The translations under genes and the position numbers were made by a program. From Limnohabitans sp. (lineage in GTDB: Bacteria; Pseudomonadota; Gammaproteobacteria; Burkholderiales; Burkholderiaceae_C), in NCBI GenBank assembly GCA_015657605.1, contig JACDQO010000278.1, positions 1 through 5,367 of the forward strand: DNA of 5,367 bases, in the 5' to 3' direction. Within the stretch, counting starts at the first letter, position 1. Each line of letters starts with the position of its first letter. Shown here piece by piece: positions 1-5,215 of this stretch. The notes beneath the pieces are model-generated. The model ran no database searches, was not told the DNA's origin, and worked only from the letters and a program-made list of their open reading frames with translations.

Positions 1-254
1 CCATTTCTCTCGACGAAAACCTCGTCAAACAAGCCCGCATCAAGGCCATTCAAGAAGGCACATCCTTGAGCGCCAAGGTGCGCGAGATGCTGGCTGCCTA
101 TGTCCGCCAAGACATGCCTGCCACTCCGCTGGTGATTCCCAAACTGCCCGTCTCCAAAGCCCGTGGTGGTCTCAAGCCGGGCATCGACCCCAGCAGCAAC
201 CGATCCCTGTACGACGCGATGGACGCGGGCATGGACCTGAAGAACCTGTCATGA
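1..254 (+). CDS. VapB-type ribbon-helix-helix antitoxin (5' end outside window)
   Basis: This is the 3' part of a small antitoxin gene. The open frame runs in from the window edge, and 83 residues are visible before the TGA at 252-254. The first stretch (ISLDENLVKQARIKA, then EGTSLSAKVREMLAAYV) reads as a short beta strand followed by two helices. That is the ribbon-helix-helix fold that VapB/CopG-type antitoxins use to bind operator DNA as dimers. The C-terminal part (about 45 residues, rich in Pro, Gly and charged residues, ending DAGMDLKNLS) would be the flexible toxin-neutralising tail. The TTG at 66 lies inside the DNA-binding domain and is not a credible start. The true start should lie only a few codons upstream of base 1, since the family begins almost directly with this strand. 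Its last codons overlap the PIN-domain toxin gene by ATGA, the usual coupled arrangement. In this family the antitoxin-toxin complex normally represses its own promoter, which is not in view. Confidence 0.85.
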   Translation, partial: ISLDENLVKQARIKAIQEGTSLSAKVREMLAAYVRQDMPATPLVIPKLPVSKARGGLKPGIDPSSNRSLYDAMDAGMDLKNLS

Positions 255-688
255 CGCCTGACGTGAATGTGTTGGTGGCGGCTTTTCGGCCCGACCACCC
301 CCACCACTTGCCTGCTCGCGCTTGGCTAGATGAAGCCATGCTCCAAGCTGCCAATGGACGCAACAGCCTGATCCTATTGGGCACCGTGGTGACCGGCTGT
401 TTACGCATCACCACCAACCCCAAAATTTTTAGGGAAACCGATCCTTTACAGGATGTGATCGACTTCATCGACAGCCTGCTCAGCTGCCCTGGCGTGCAAT
501 TTCAGCCGCAGGGCGCCACCTGGCCCCATCTGCGGCAAGTGTGTCTGGCACAACAAACCACAGGCAACTTGATCACCGATGCGTGGATCGCCGCAACGGT
601 GATGCAATCCGGTGAGACACTCTGCACATTCGACCGCGACTTTTCGCGTCTACTGCCTGCAGACCAACTTCTTTTGCTCAAGCCCTGA
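251..688 (+). CDS. vapC: VapC-type PIN-domain toxin (ribonuclease family)
   Basis: A 145-residue protein of normal size for a VapC toxin. It belongs to the PIN subfamily with an N-terminal DVNVLVAAFRPDHPHH motif, a central GCLRITTNPKIF motif and a C-terminal GNLITDAWIAA...TFDRDFSRL motif. PIN toxins are Mg-dependent ribonucleases that cleave tRNA or rRNA. Likely metal-binding acids are D4, D110 and D128, with D130 nearby. In relatives I remember, an Asp or Glu sits about five residues before the Gly of the (G)xLRxxTNP motif. Here that place is occupied by G44 (LLGTVVTGCLR), so one member of the acidic quartet appears to be missing and full nuclease activity is uncertain. The ATG at 251 overlaps the antitoxin stop (ATGA), implying translational coupling. 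argA begins a few bases after the stop. The family is clear; the RNA target is unknown. Confidence 0.88.
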   Translation: MTPDVNVLVAAFRPDHPHHLPARAWLDEAMLQAANGRNSLILLGTVVTGCLRITTNPKIFRETDPLQDVIDFIDSLLSCPGVQFQPQGATWPHLRQVCLAQQTTGNLITDAWIAATVMQSGETLCTFDRDFSRLLPADQLLLLKP

Positions 689-704
689 ACCCATGCTACT
701 GCCC

Positions 705-1592
705 ATGTCCACAGTCTTCAACTTCACCTTCGTGCCCTGGTTCCGGTCGGTGGCGCCTTACATCCACATGCACCGGGGCAAGACCTTTGTGGTGGGCATC
801 GCGGGCGAGGCGATCGCAGCGGGCAAGCTGCAAAACCTGGCGCAAGACTTGGCGCTGATCCAGAGCATGGGCGTGAAAATCGTGCTGGTGCACGGCTTTC
901 GCCCCCAGGTCAACGAACAACTGGCCGCCAAAGGCCACACGCCCAAATACTCACACGGCATCCGCATCACCGACAGCGTGGCGCTGGACTGCGCCCAGGA
1001 AGCTGCAGGCCAACTGCGCTACGAGATCGAAGCAGCTTTCAGCCAGGGCCTACCCAACACGCCGATGGCGGGCTCCACCGTGCGGGTGTTGTCGGGCAAC
1101 TTCATCACGGCCAGGCCTGTGGGCATTGTGGACGGCGTGGATTTCATCCACTCGGGCCTGGTGCGCAAGGTGGATGTGGACGGCATCATGCGCACGCTGG
1201 ACATGGGCGCGATGGTTTTGCTTTCTCCCTTTGGTTTTTCGCCCACTGGGGAAGCTTTCAACTTGGCCATGGAAGAAGTGGCCACCAGCGTGGCCACCGA
1301 GCTGCAGGCCGACAAGCTAATTTTTGTGACCGAAATCCCGGGCATCCGCATGCAGCCGAAAGAGCCTGCCAGCGAAGACAACCCGATCGATACCGAGTTG
1401 CCGCTGGCGGCGGCCAAGCAGTTGCTGGCCTCGCTGCCCCGGCCGAACGAGCCGACCGATATCGGCTTTTACCTGCAGCATTGCGTCAAAGCCTGCGAAG
1501 AAGGCGTGGAGCGCTCGCACATCCTGCCTTTTGCGGTGGACGGTTCGCTGCTTTTGGAGGTGTATGTGCACGACGGCATCGGCACATGGTGA
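705..1592 (+). CDS. argA: N-acetylglutamate synthase ArgA, amino-acid-kinase half (5' part of frameshifted gene)
   Basis: Encodes the N-terminal 295 residues of ArgA, which makes N-acetylglutamate from acetyl-CoA and glutamate in the cytoplasm, the first step of arginine synthesis. This half is the amino-acid-kinase-like domain, which in ArgA binds arginine for feedback control. Visible marks are VNFTFVPWFR-like N terminus (STVFNFTFVPWFR), GEAIAAGK at 34-41, KIVLVHGFRPQVNEQ at 58-72, GIRITD at 85-90, GNFITARPVG at 131-140 and LLSPFGFSPTGEAFN at 172-186. I chose the ATG at 705 because MSTVFNFTFVPWF matches the start I recall for Comamonadaceae ArgA; ATG 693 (MLLP...) is the alternative. The frame also stays open upstream inside vapC, but that stretch is a shadow. 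The frame ends at TGA 1590-1592 right after VHDGIGT, where the family continues into the linker MVxDEKLEEL. One C appears to be missing after base 1585 (GGCAC-ATGG instead of GGCACCATGG). The next entry is the rest of the same gene. Intact, the protein would have 448 residues, the normal length. No clear Shine-Dalgarno sequence precedes either start. Confidence 0.9.
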   Translation: MSTVFNFTFVPWFRSVAPYIHMHRGKTFVVGIAGEAIAAGKLQNLAQDLALIQSMGVKIVLVHGFRPQVNEQLAAKGHTPKYSHGIRITDSVALDCAQEAAGQLRYEIEAAFSQGLPNTPMAGSTVRVLSGNFITARPVGIVDGVDFIHSGLVRKVDVDGIMRTLDMGAMVLLSPFGFSPTGEAFNLAMEEVATSVATELQADKLIFVTEIPGIRMQPKEPASEDNPIDTELPLAAAKQLLASLPRPNEPTDIGFYLQHCVKACEEGVERSHILPFAVDGSLLLEVYVHDGIGTW

Positions 1593-2050
1593 TCGATGAA
1601 AAACTCGAAGAGCTGCGCGAAGCCACGGCTGACGACGTGGGCGGCATCTTGCAGCTGATTGAGCCATTTGAAAAAGACGGCACGCTGGTCAAACGAGACC
1701 GCACAGAGATTGAGCGGGACATCGACCACTACACCATCATCGACCACGACGGTGTGATTTTTGCCTGCGCAGCGCTCTACCCCTACCCCGAAGCCAAAAC
1801 GGCCGAGATGGCGGCGCTCACCGTGTCACCGCAGTCGCAAGGTCAAGGTGATGGCGAAAAAGTGCTCAAGCGCATCGAGCAACGCGCCCGTGCCATGGGG
1901 GTCAAAAGCATCTTTGTGCCGACCACCCGCACCATGCACTGGTTCATCAAGCGCGGCTTTGTGCAGGTGGACCCCGACTGGCTGCCCGAAGCGCGCAAAC
2001 GCAAATACAACTGGGACCGCAAGAGCCAGGTGCTGGTCAAGAAACTGTGA
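1586..2050 (+). CDS. argA: N-acetylglutamate synthase ArgA, GNAT acetyltransferase half (3' part of frameshifted gene)
   Basis: Encodes the catalytic C-terminal acetyltransferase domain of ArgA, 154 residues if read from the ATG at 1586 (MVIDEKLEELREAT). The GNAT fold is marked by AALTVSPQSQGQGDGE around residues 76-91, which contains the acetyl-CoA pyrophosphate loop. ArgA-specific features follow: FVPTTRTMHWFIKRGF at 110-125 and DWLPEARKRKYNWDRKSQVL at 131-150. It closely resembles the same region of E. coli ArgA (FVLTTRSIHWF...). It lies in the next frame relative to the kinase half and overlaps it as ATGGTGA (1586-1592). If the frameshift is real, this half could be re-initiated at its own ATG; the only purine-rich stretch, GGAGG near 1556-1560, is about 25 bases away, too far for a normal ribosome site. 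Free-standing GNAT-only N-acetylglutamate synthases exist in some bacteria, so activity of the half alone is conceivable. The last 14 bases overlap the end of the convergent amidotransferase gene. Confidence 0.88.
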   Translation: MVIDEKLEELREATADDVGGILQLIEPFEKDGTLVKRDRTEIERDIDHYTIIDHDGVIFACAALYPYPEAKTAEMAALTVSPQSQGQGDGEKVLKRIEQRARAMGVKSIFVPTTRTMHWFIKRGFVQVDPDWLPEARKRKYNWDRKSQVLVKKL

Positions 2051-2885
2051 CGCGGCCCTGAGTTACCAGGCGCTCGGCCACGGCAAAGGCTTTTGTTTGC
2101 GGGTTGAGCTGACGCCAGACCTCTTGGCCGTCGACATAAACACGAAATTCGCCCGTGCGCAGGGCTTGCCAAGGCTCGTCCAGGGTCAAAGGTTCGGTGG
2201 CCAACAAGGTCATCACATCGCCTTCGGCGTTGAGCGGCCCCAGATCCAGGCTCATGTCGCAGTCCACCAAACGCGCCTTGGGAAAGGGGTGGAGCCGGGT
2301 CAGCTGGTGCAATTGTGTCGAGCAATGCACATAAAGCGCATGACCGTCACTCAGCAGCATGTTGAGGTTGCCGTGCCGGGCCAGGTCGCCCACGATGTCA
2401 GCCAACACCGGAGCCAGTTCTGACCACTCGGGCGGCTGATGCCGGTCTTTGAAATGCTGACGCAAACGGCTCATGAGGGTGCAAAACGCACGCTCGCTGT
2501 CGGTGGTGCCCACAGGCATGTCATGGCAATGCAAAGGGGATTCAAAGCGGCCCAAGTCACCGTTGTGCGCAAACACCCAGGTACGACCCAGCCATTCGCG
2601 CTGAAAAGGGTGGCAATTGGCCGCTTGCACATCCCCTTGGGTGGCTTTGCGCACATGCGCCACCACCACCCTGGATTTGATCGGGTGCTTGCGCACGTAT
2701 TCCGCCAGCGGTGACTCGCTCGCTGGTTGGTCGTCTTGAAAGACACGGCAGCCATACCCATCGTAAAAGGCGATGCCCCAACCATCGACATGGTCCGAGG
2801 TGCGTCCACCCCGCGCAGAAAAACCAGTGAAGGAAAACGTCGTGGCTGCACGGTTGTTGCAGCTCATGCCCATCAATTGGCACAT
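2037..2885 (-). CDS. Class II glutamine amidotransferase, YafJ type
   Basis: A 282-residue stand-alone class II (Ntn-type) glutamine amidotransferase domain of the GATase_4 / YafJ kind. The start MCQL puts the nucleophile at Cys2, exposed after removal of Met1, which fixes the ATG at 2885. Further active-site marks are DHVDGWGIAF at 31-40, HVRKATQG at 77-84 (R79 expected to hold the glutamine carboxylate), CHPF at 91-94, FAHNGDL at 105-111 (N108-G109 as oxyanion hole) and TTDSERAF at 127-134. ATEPLTLDEPW at 229-239 is typical of the distal part of the family. The expected chemistry is hydrolysis of glutamine to glutamate and ammonia. No synthetase domain is attached, so the ammonia acceptor is unknown, as for E. 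coli YafJ. It starts 8 bases after the racemase stop, and a GAGG site (2892-2895) overlaps that stop, so the two are probably co-translated. It ends inside the tail of argA (14-base convergent overlap). The frame is intact over its full length. Confidence 0.9.
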   Translation of the reverse strand: MCQLMGMSCNNRAATTFSFTGFSARGGRTSDHVDGWGIAFYDGYGCRVFQDDQPASESPLAEYVRKHPIKSRVVVAHVRKATQGDVQAANCHPFQREWLGRTWVFAHNGDLGRFESPLHCHDMPVGTTDSERAFCTLMSRLRQHFKDRHQPPEWSELAPVLADIVGDLARHGNLNMLLSDGHALYVHCSTQLHQLTRLHPFPKARLVDCDMSLDLGPLNAEGDVMTLLATEPLTLDEPWQALRTGEFRVYVDGQEVWRQLNPQTKAFAVAERLVTQGRVTVS

Positions 2886-2891
2886 GGTGAG

Positions 2892-2895
2892 CCTC
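2892..2895 (-). promoter_or_regulatory. Ribosome binding site of the amidotransferase gene
   Basis: On the - strand the order is TGAGG, CTCACC, ATG. A GAGG Shine-Dalgarno core overlaps the racemase stop codon TGA and lies 6 bases before the amidotransferase ATG at 2885. This supports the MCQL start and suggests that ribosomes finishing the racemase re-initiate on the amidotransferase. Confidence 0.6.
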
Positions 2896-3582
2896 AGGCC
2901 AAAGAGAAATCCACCGCCGCCATGGCATGCAGCGCCGTGGTGTCAAAGCTGGGCAAGCCGCCGTCACCGGGCTGCAAGATCATGGTCAGTTCGGTGCAGC
3001 CCAAAATCAAGCCTTGTGCGCCCTGAGCCGCCAGATCGCGCACCAATGCGATGAGTTTTTGGCGCGAGTCCTGCCGAACCTCACCCCGGCACAGCTCTTC
3101 AAAAATGACCCGGTGCACCTCGATGCGTCCGGGCTCATCGGGCACCACACATTCGATGCCCCTGGCGGCCAGGCGTTCGCGCATGAAGGCTTGCTCCATG
3201 GTGAATCGGGTGCCCAGCAATCCCACCTTATTCAAACCCGCAGCCAAAATCGCGTCGGCGGTCACGTCGGCAATGTGCAGCAAAGGCAAGGAGGTGACCG
3301 ACTGGACCTCTTGGGCAATGCGGTGCATGGTGTTGGTGCAAATGAGCAAGACTTCGGCACCGCTGCTTCAAGCTGGCGCGCCGAAGTTTGCAAAATCTCT
3401 GTCATGCGGGGCCAATCCGCCTGCTTTTGCAGATCGGCAATTTCTTGAAAGTCCAGGCTGACCAGGTGCACCCGCGCTGAGCGCAGACCGCCATGGCGTC
3501 TGGCCACTTCGCGGTTGATGTGCTGGTAATAAAGCGCTGTCGATTCCCAGCTCATGCCACCGATCAAACCAATTGTTTTCAT
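2894..3582 (-). CDS. ygeA: YgeA-type amino acid (Asp/Glu family) racemase, one-base frameshift
   Basis: A PLP-independent, two-cysteine amino acid racemase of the Asp/Glu/hydantoin racemase family. It is very like E. coli YgeA: the start MKTIGLIGGMSWEST, LDFQEIA at 43-49, CTNTMH at 82-87, LLHIAD, GLLGTRFTMEQ, IFEELCRGE, LILGCTEL at 193-200 and FDTTALHA. The two catalytic cysteines are C82 and C196 in restored numbering, and restored length is 229 residues, as expected for the family. E. coli YgeA has broad racemase activity, so the substrate here cannot be named. The gene is read in two frames. The first runs from ATG 3582 to about 3360 (...RQLEAA) and the second from about 3361 to TGA 2894-2896 (...AEVLLICTNTMH). 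Adding one C to the CC at 3360-3361 restores GAEVLLIC and the whole protein. As written, the first frame stays open to 3262 with non-family sequence, and C82 would be lost from it. The amidotransferase follows after 8 bases. Lying after a 137-base gap, the gene may have its own promoter. Confidence 0.87.
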
Positions 3583-3719
3583 GCCCGAATTCTTTGAAAA
3601 TGAGCATCAAAGTATGCCATCATTTGGCCAGCATGAAGTTTCAAAGTGCACGGTGACTAGCAACTTATCGGCCACGCCCCTGGCCCACTGGATGGGCGCC
3701 TGCAAAAAATGGGGCCAGA
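3583..3719. other. Intergenic gap between racemase start and dsbB end
   Basis: 137 bases without a supportable gene. On the - strand it holds the upstream region of the racemase. A weak promoter can be imagined there (a CATACT-like -10 near 3615-3620), but the -35 is poor and I do not call it. Next to the dsbB end there is a 7-base inverted repeat (CTGGCCC 3680-3686, GGGCCAG 3712-3718) enclosing a smaller hairpin (GCCCA 3683-3687, TGGGC 3693-3697). A run of six T on the - strand (3704-3709) lies inside the loop, not after the stem, so it does not form a standard terminator. Open frames crossing this stretch have no recognisable protein character. Confidence 0.5.
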
Positions 3720-4216
3720 TCAGCGCTTGCGCCAGGTCTGCAAGGCGATGGCCAGGCCCACAAGGCCAAACACCACGAAGCACACAAACGACCAATTGGC
3801 GATCGAGCCGCCCAAAAAGACCCAGTCGATCTTGCTGCAGTCACCGCTGCCTTTGAAGATCATGGGGATGGCGCGGTTGAGGGGAAAGTTTTCGACCATG
3901 CCATAAAGTCGCGCCCGCAGTTGACCACCTCGGGCGGGTACCACTGCAACCAGCTTTGGCGAGCGGCCGTGAAGGCACCAAAGCCCGCAGTCAGTGTCAA
4001 CAGCAAGCTCGAAGCGGCCAAGCCTTTGCCGCGCAAACGCCACCCTACCAAGGCCAACACCACCACGCCGATCAAGGCATAGCGCTGCACGATGCACATG
4101 GGGCAAGGGTTCAGCCCCACCACATGCTGCAAATACAGACCAAACACCAGCATGCCGATGCCCGACAAGGCGATCAACAGCATCCAGCGCTGGGGAGACA
4201 CAGAGGACAGGTTCAT
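3720..4216 (-). CDS. dsbB: Disulfide bond formation protein DsbB, one-base frameshift
   Basis: Inner-membrane protein that re-oxidises the periplasmic thiol oxidase DsbA and passes electrons to quinone. The start MNLSSVSPQRWML (ATG 4216) leads straight into membrane segment 1 (about 12-30). The first redox loop CPMC (C38, C41) and VQR (R45, the place of a quinone-site arginine in E. coli DsbB) follow, then segments 2 (about 46-59) and 3 (about 68-85). The second periplasmic loop has C100 (VNCGRDF) and C127 (GSGDC), followed by segment 4 (about 139-160) and a positively charged tail TWRKR. All four catalytic cysteines are present, and restored length is 165 residues, normal for the family. The gene changes frame between C100 and C127. 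Adding one T to the TTT after GAC (plus-strand AAA 3905-3907) restores CGRDFYGMVENFPL. Unrestored, the N-terminal frame loses C127 and segment 4 and runs on to a stop at 3860-3862. It lies 20 bases downstream of fpr on the same strand, probably in one transcript. Confidence 0.88.
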
Positions 4217-4236
4217 GGGTGTCTTTTGAAATGGCC

Positions 4237-5013
4237 TCAGGATTCGGCAAATGCCCGCTCGATGACAAAAGCGCCGGGCGTGCTGGTGTTGCCCTCTTTG
4301 AGGCCACGCTCTTCGCAAATGCGCTTGAGGTCTTTCAGCATTTCGGGCGAACCGCAAATCATCACGCGGTCGGTCTCGGGGTTCAGCGTGGGCAGGCCCA
4401 GATCGGCAAACAATTTGCCGTTTTCCATCAGTTCGGTCACGCGGCCTTGGTTTTTGTAGGGCTCGCGGGTCACGGTGGGGTAGTACAGCAGCTGCTGGCT
4501 CACCATTTCGCCCAAAAACTCGTGGGCGGGCAGGTCTTGGGTGATGTAGTCGTGGTAGGCCAGTTCGTTGACTTGGCGCACGCCGTGCACCAGGATCACT
4601 TTTTCAAAACGCTCGTAGGTTTCAGGGTCGCGGATGATGCTCATGAAGGGGGCCAAACCCGTGCCTGTGCCCATCAGGTACAGGTTTTTACCGGGCAGCA
4701 AGTAATCAATGAGCAAAGTGCCCGTGGGTTTGCGGCCCACGATGATGGTGTCGCCCACCTGGATGTGCTGCAGCTTGGAAGTCAAGGGGCCGTCGGGCAC
4801 CTTGATGCTCAAAAACTCCAGGTACTCTTCGTAGTTGACACTGGCAATGGAGTAAGCGCGCAACAACGGTTTGCCGTTGTCGCCACGCAAGCCAATCATG
4901 GTGAAGTGGCCGTTTGAAAAGCGCAGGGCCTGGTCGCGGGTGGTGGTGAAACTGAACAGGCGGTCGGTCCAGTGGTGGACGCTCAAAACGCGTTCTTCAA
5001 GAAAAGCACTCAT
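4237..5013 (-). CDS. fpr: Ferredoxin/flavodoxin--NADP+ reductase
   Basis: FAD enzyme moving electrons between NADP(H) and ferredoxin or flavodoxin in the cytoplasm. It supplies reducing power for iron-sulfur and oxidative-stress functions. Length is 258 residues, typical of the bacterial Fpr class. FAD-binding marks are RAYSIAS at 52-58 and GPLTSK at 75-80. Nucleotide-domain marks are LMGTGTGLAPF at 113-123, HGVR at 143-146 and ICGSPEM at 219-225. The C terminus AFVIERAFAES resembles the Azotobacter/Pseudomonas (subclass I) reductases, not the enterobacterial ones ending in an aromatic residue. The start at ATG 5013 (MSAFLEERVLSVHHWTD) is chosen because the 35 residues readable upstream do not look like the family and fall in the promoter region. 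No strong Shine-Dalgarno is seen. dsbB follows after 20 bases, and yggX diverges on the other side. The frame is intact. Confidence 0.94.
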   Translation of the reverse strand: MSAFLEERVLSVHHWTDRLFSFTTTRDQALRFSNGHFTMIGLRGDNGKPLLRAYSIASVNYEEYLEFLSIKVPDGPLTSKLQHIQVGDTIIVGRKPTGTLLIDYLLPGKNLYLMGTGTGLAPFMSIIRDPETYERFEKVILVHGVRQVNELAYHDYITQDLPAHEFLGEMVSQQLLYYPTVTREPYKNQGRVTELMENGKLFADLGLPTLNPETDRVMICGSPEMLKDLKRICEERGLKEGNTSTPGAFVIERAFAES

Positions 5014-5215
5014 TTGGTATGGATGTGTGTTGGGAGGCCAGAGAGACCCAATGCCCTTGGGGGATGCTGAAAGCTTGCTACATTTACGGCCTGCAAGACC
5101 ACACGAAAATCGCAACAAACCGCATTGTCGTGTGATCGGCTTTCAACTGGAAATACTGAAATTCTATATCCGTATAACCAGCGCTTCTTAAGACAGATCA
5201 AGGCTCGACAACACC
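5014..5215. promoter_or_regulatory. Divergent fpr / yggX control region
   Basis: 202 bases between the two divergent start codons, so both promoters should lie here. Relative to its flanks it has a more AT-rich segment at about 5141-5180. For yggX a modest promoter can be proposed: TTCAAC (5142-5147), 17 bases, TATATC (5165-5170). TATAAC (5173-5178) is a rival -10 without a good -35. No clear promoter is seen for fpr. A central 11-base inverted repeat (separate entry) and a weaker one, GGAAATA 5149-5155 / TATATCC 5165-5171 (6 of 7 paired), overlap or neighbour these elements. In E. coli both fpr and yggX belong to the SoxRS regulon. No SoxR-like site was recognised here, so if the pair is co-regulated the regulator is probably different. 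Confidence 0.55.
5100..5134. repeat. Inverted repeat, candidate operator midway between fpr and yggX
   Basis: CACACGAAAAT (5100-5110) and ATTGTCGTGTG (5124-5134) pair at 10 of 11 positions, the outer 7 perfectly, around a 13-base centre. The centre of symmetry (5117) is about 104 bases from the fpr ATG and 99 from the yggX ATG. No T run follows on either strand, and it sits between divergent starts, so it is not a terminator. A dimeric-regulator binding site serving both genes is the natural reading, but this is inference; no known consensus was recognised. Confidence 0.5.

Noticed and set aside
1..688. vapBC considered as part of a larger defence island or new system
   Set aside because: Only an ordinary two-gene toxin-antitoxin layout is visible, and the following gene is core metabolism. 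Sequence upstream of base 1 is not available.
612..704. Upstream extension of the argA frame beginning inside vapC
   Set aside because: The first 31 residues do not resemble ArgA and overlap the well-supported vapC. The family start is recognised at 705, or at most 693.
1019..1417. 132-residue open frame antisense to argA
   Set aside because: Lies opposite a strongly conserved coding frame and has no recognisable domain; typical open shadow in GC-rich coding DNA.
1761..2423. 220-residue + strand open frame across the argA end and the amidotransferase
   Set aside because: Overlaps two well-supported genes in other frames, and its sequence (Arg/Pro/Ser-rich, then low-complexity) has no family character.
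3680..3718. Inverted repeat after dsbB with six T in between, considered as a terminator
   Set aside because: The T run is within the loop and not after the 3' arm on the transcribed strand, and the inner 5-base hairpin competes with the outer stem.
3994..4917. 307-residue + strand open frame opposite dsbB and fpr
   Set aside because: Composition rich in His, Gln, Val and Ala with no motif; a mirror frame of fpr, whose own frame carries all FAD and NADP motifs.
5014..5118. 35-codon N-terminal extension of fpr
   Set aside because: Not like the Fpr family, and it would place the start inside the central palindrome region; MSAFLEERV at 5013 fits the family length.
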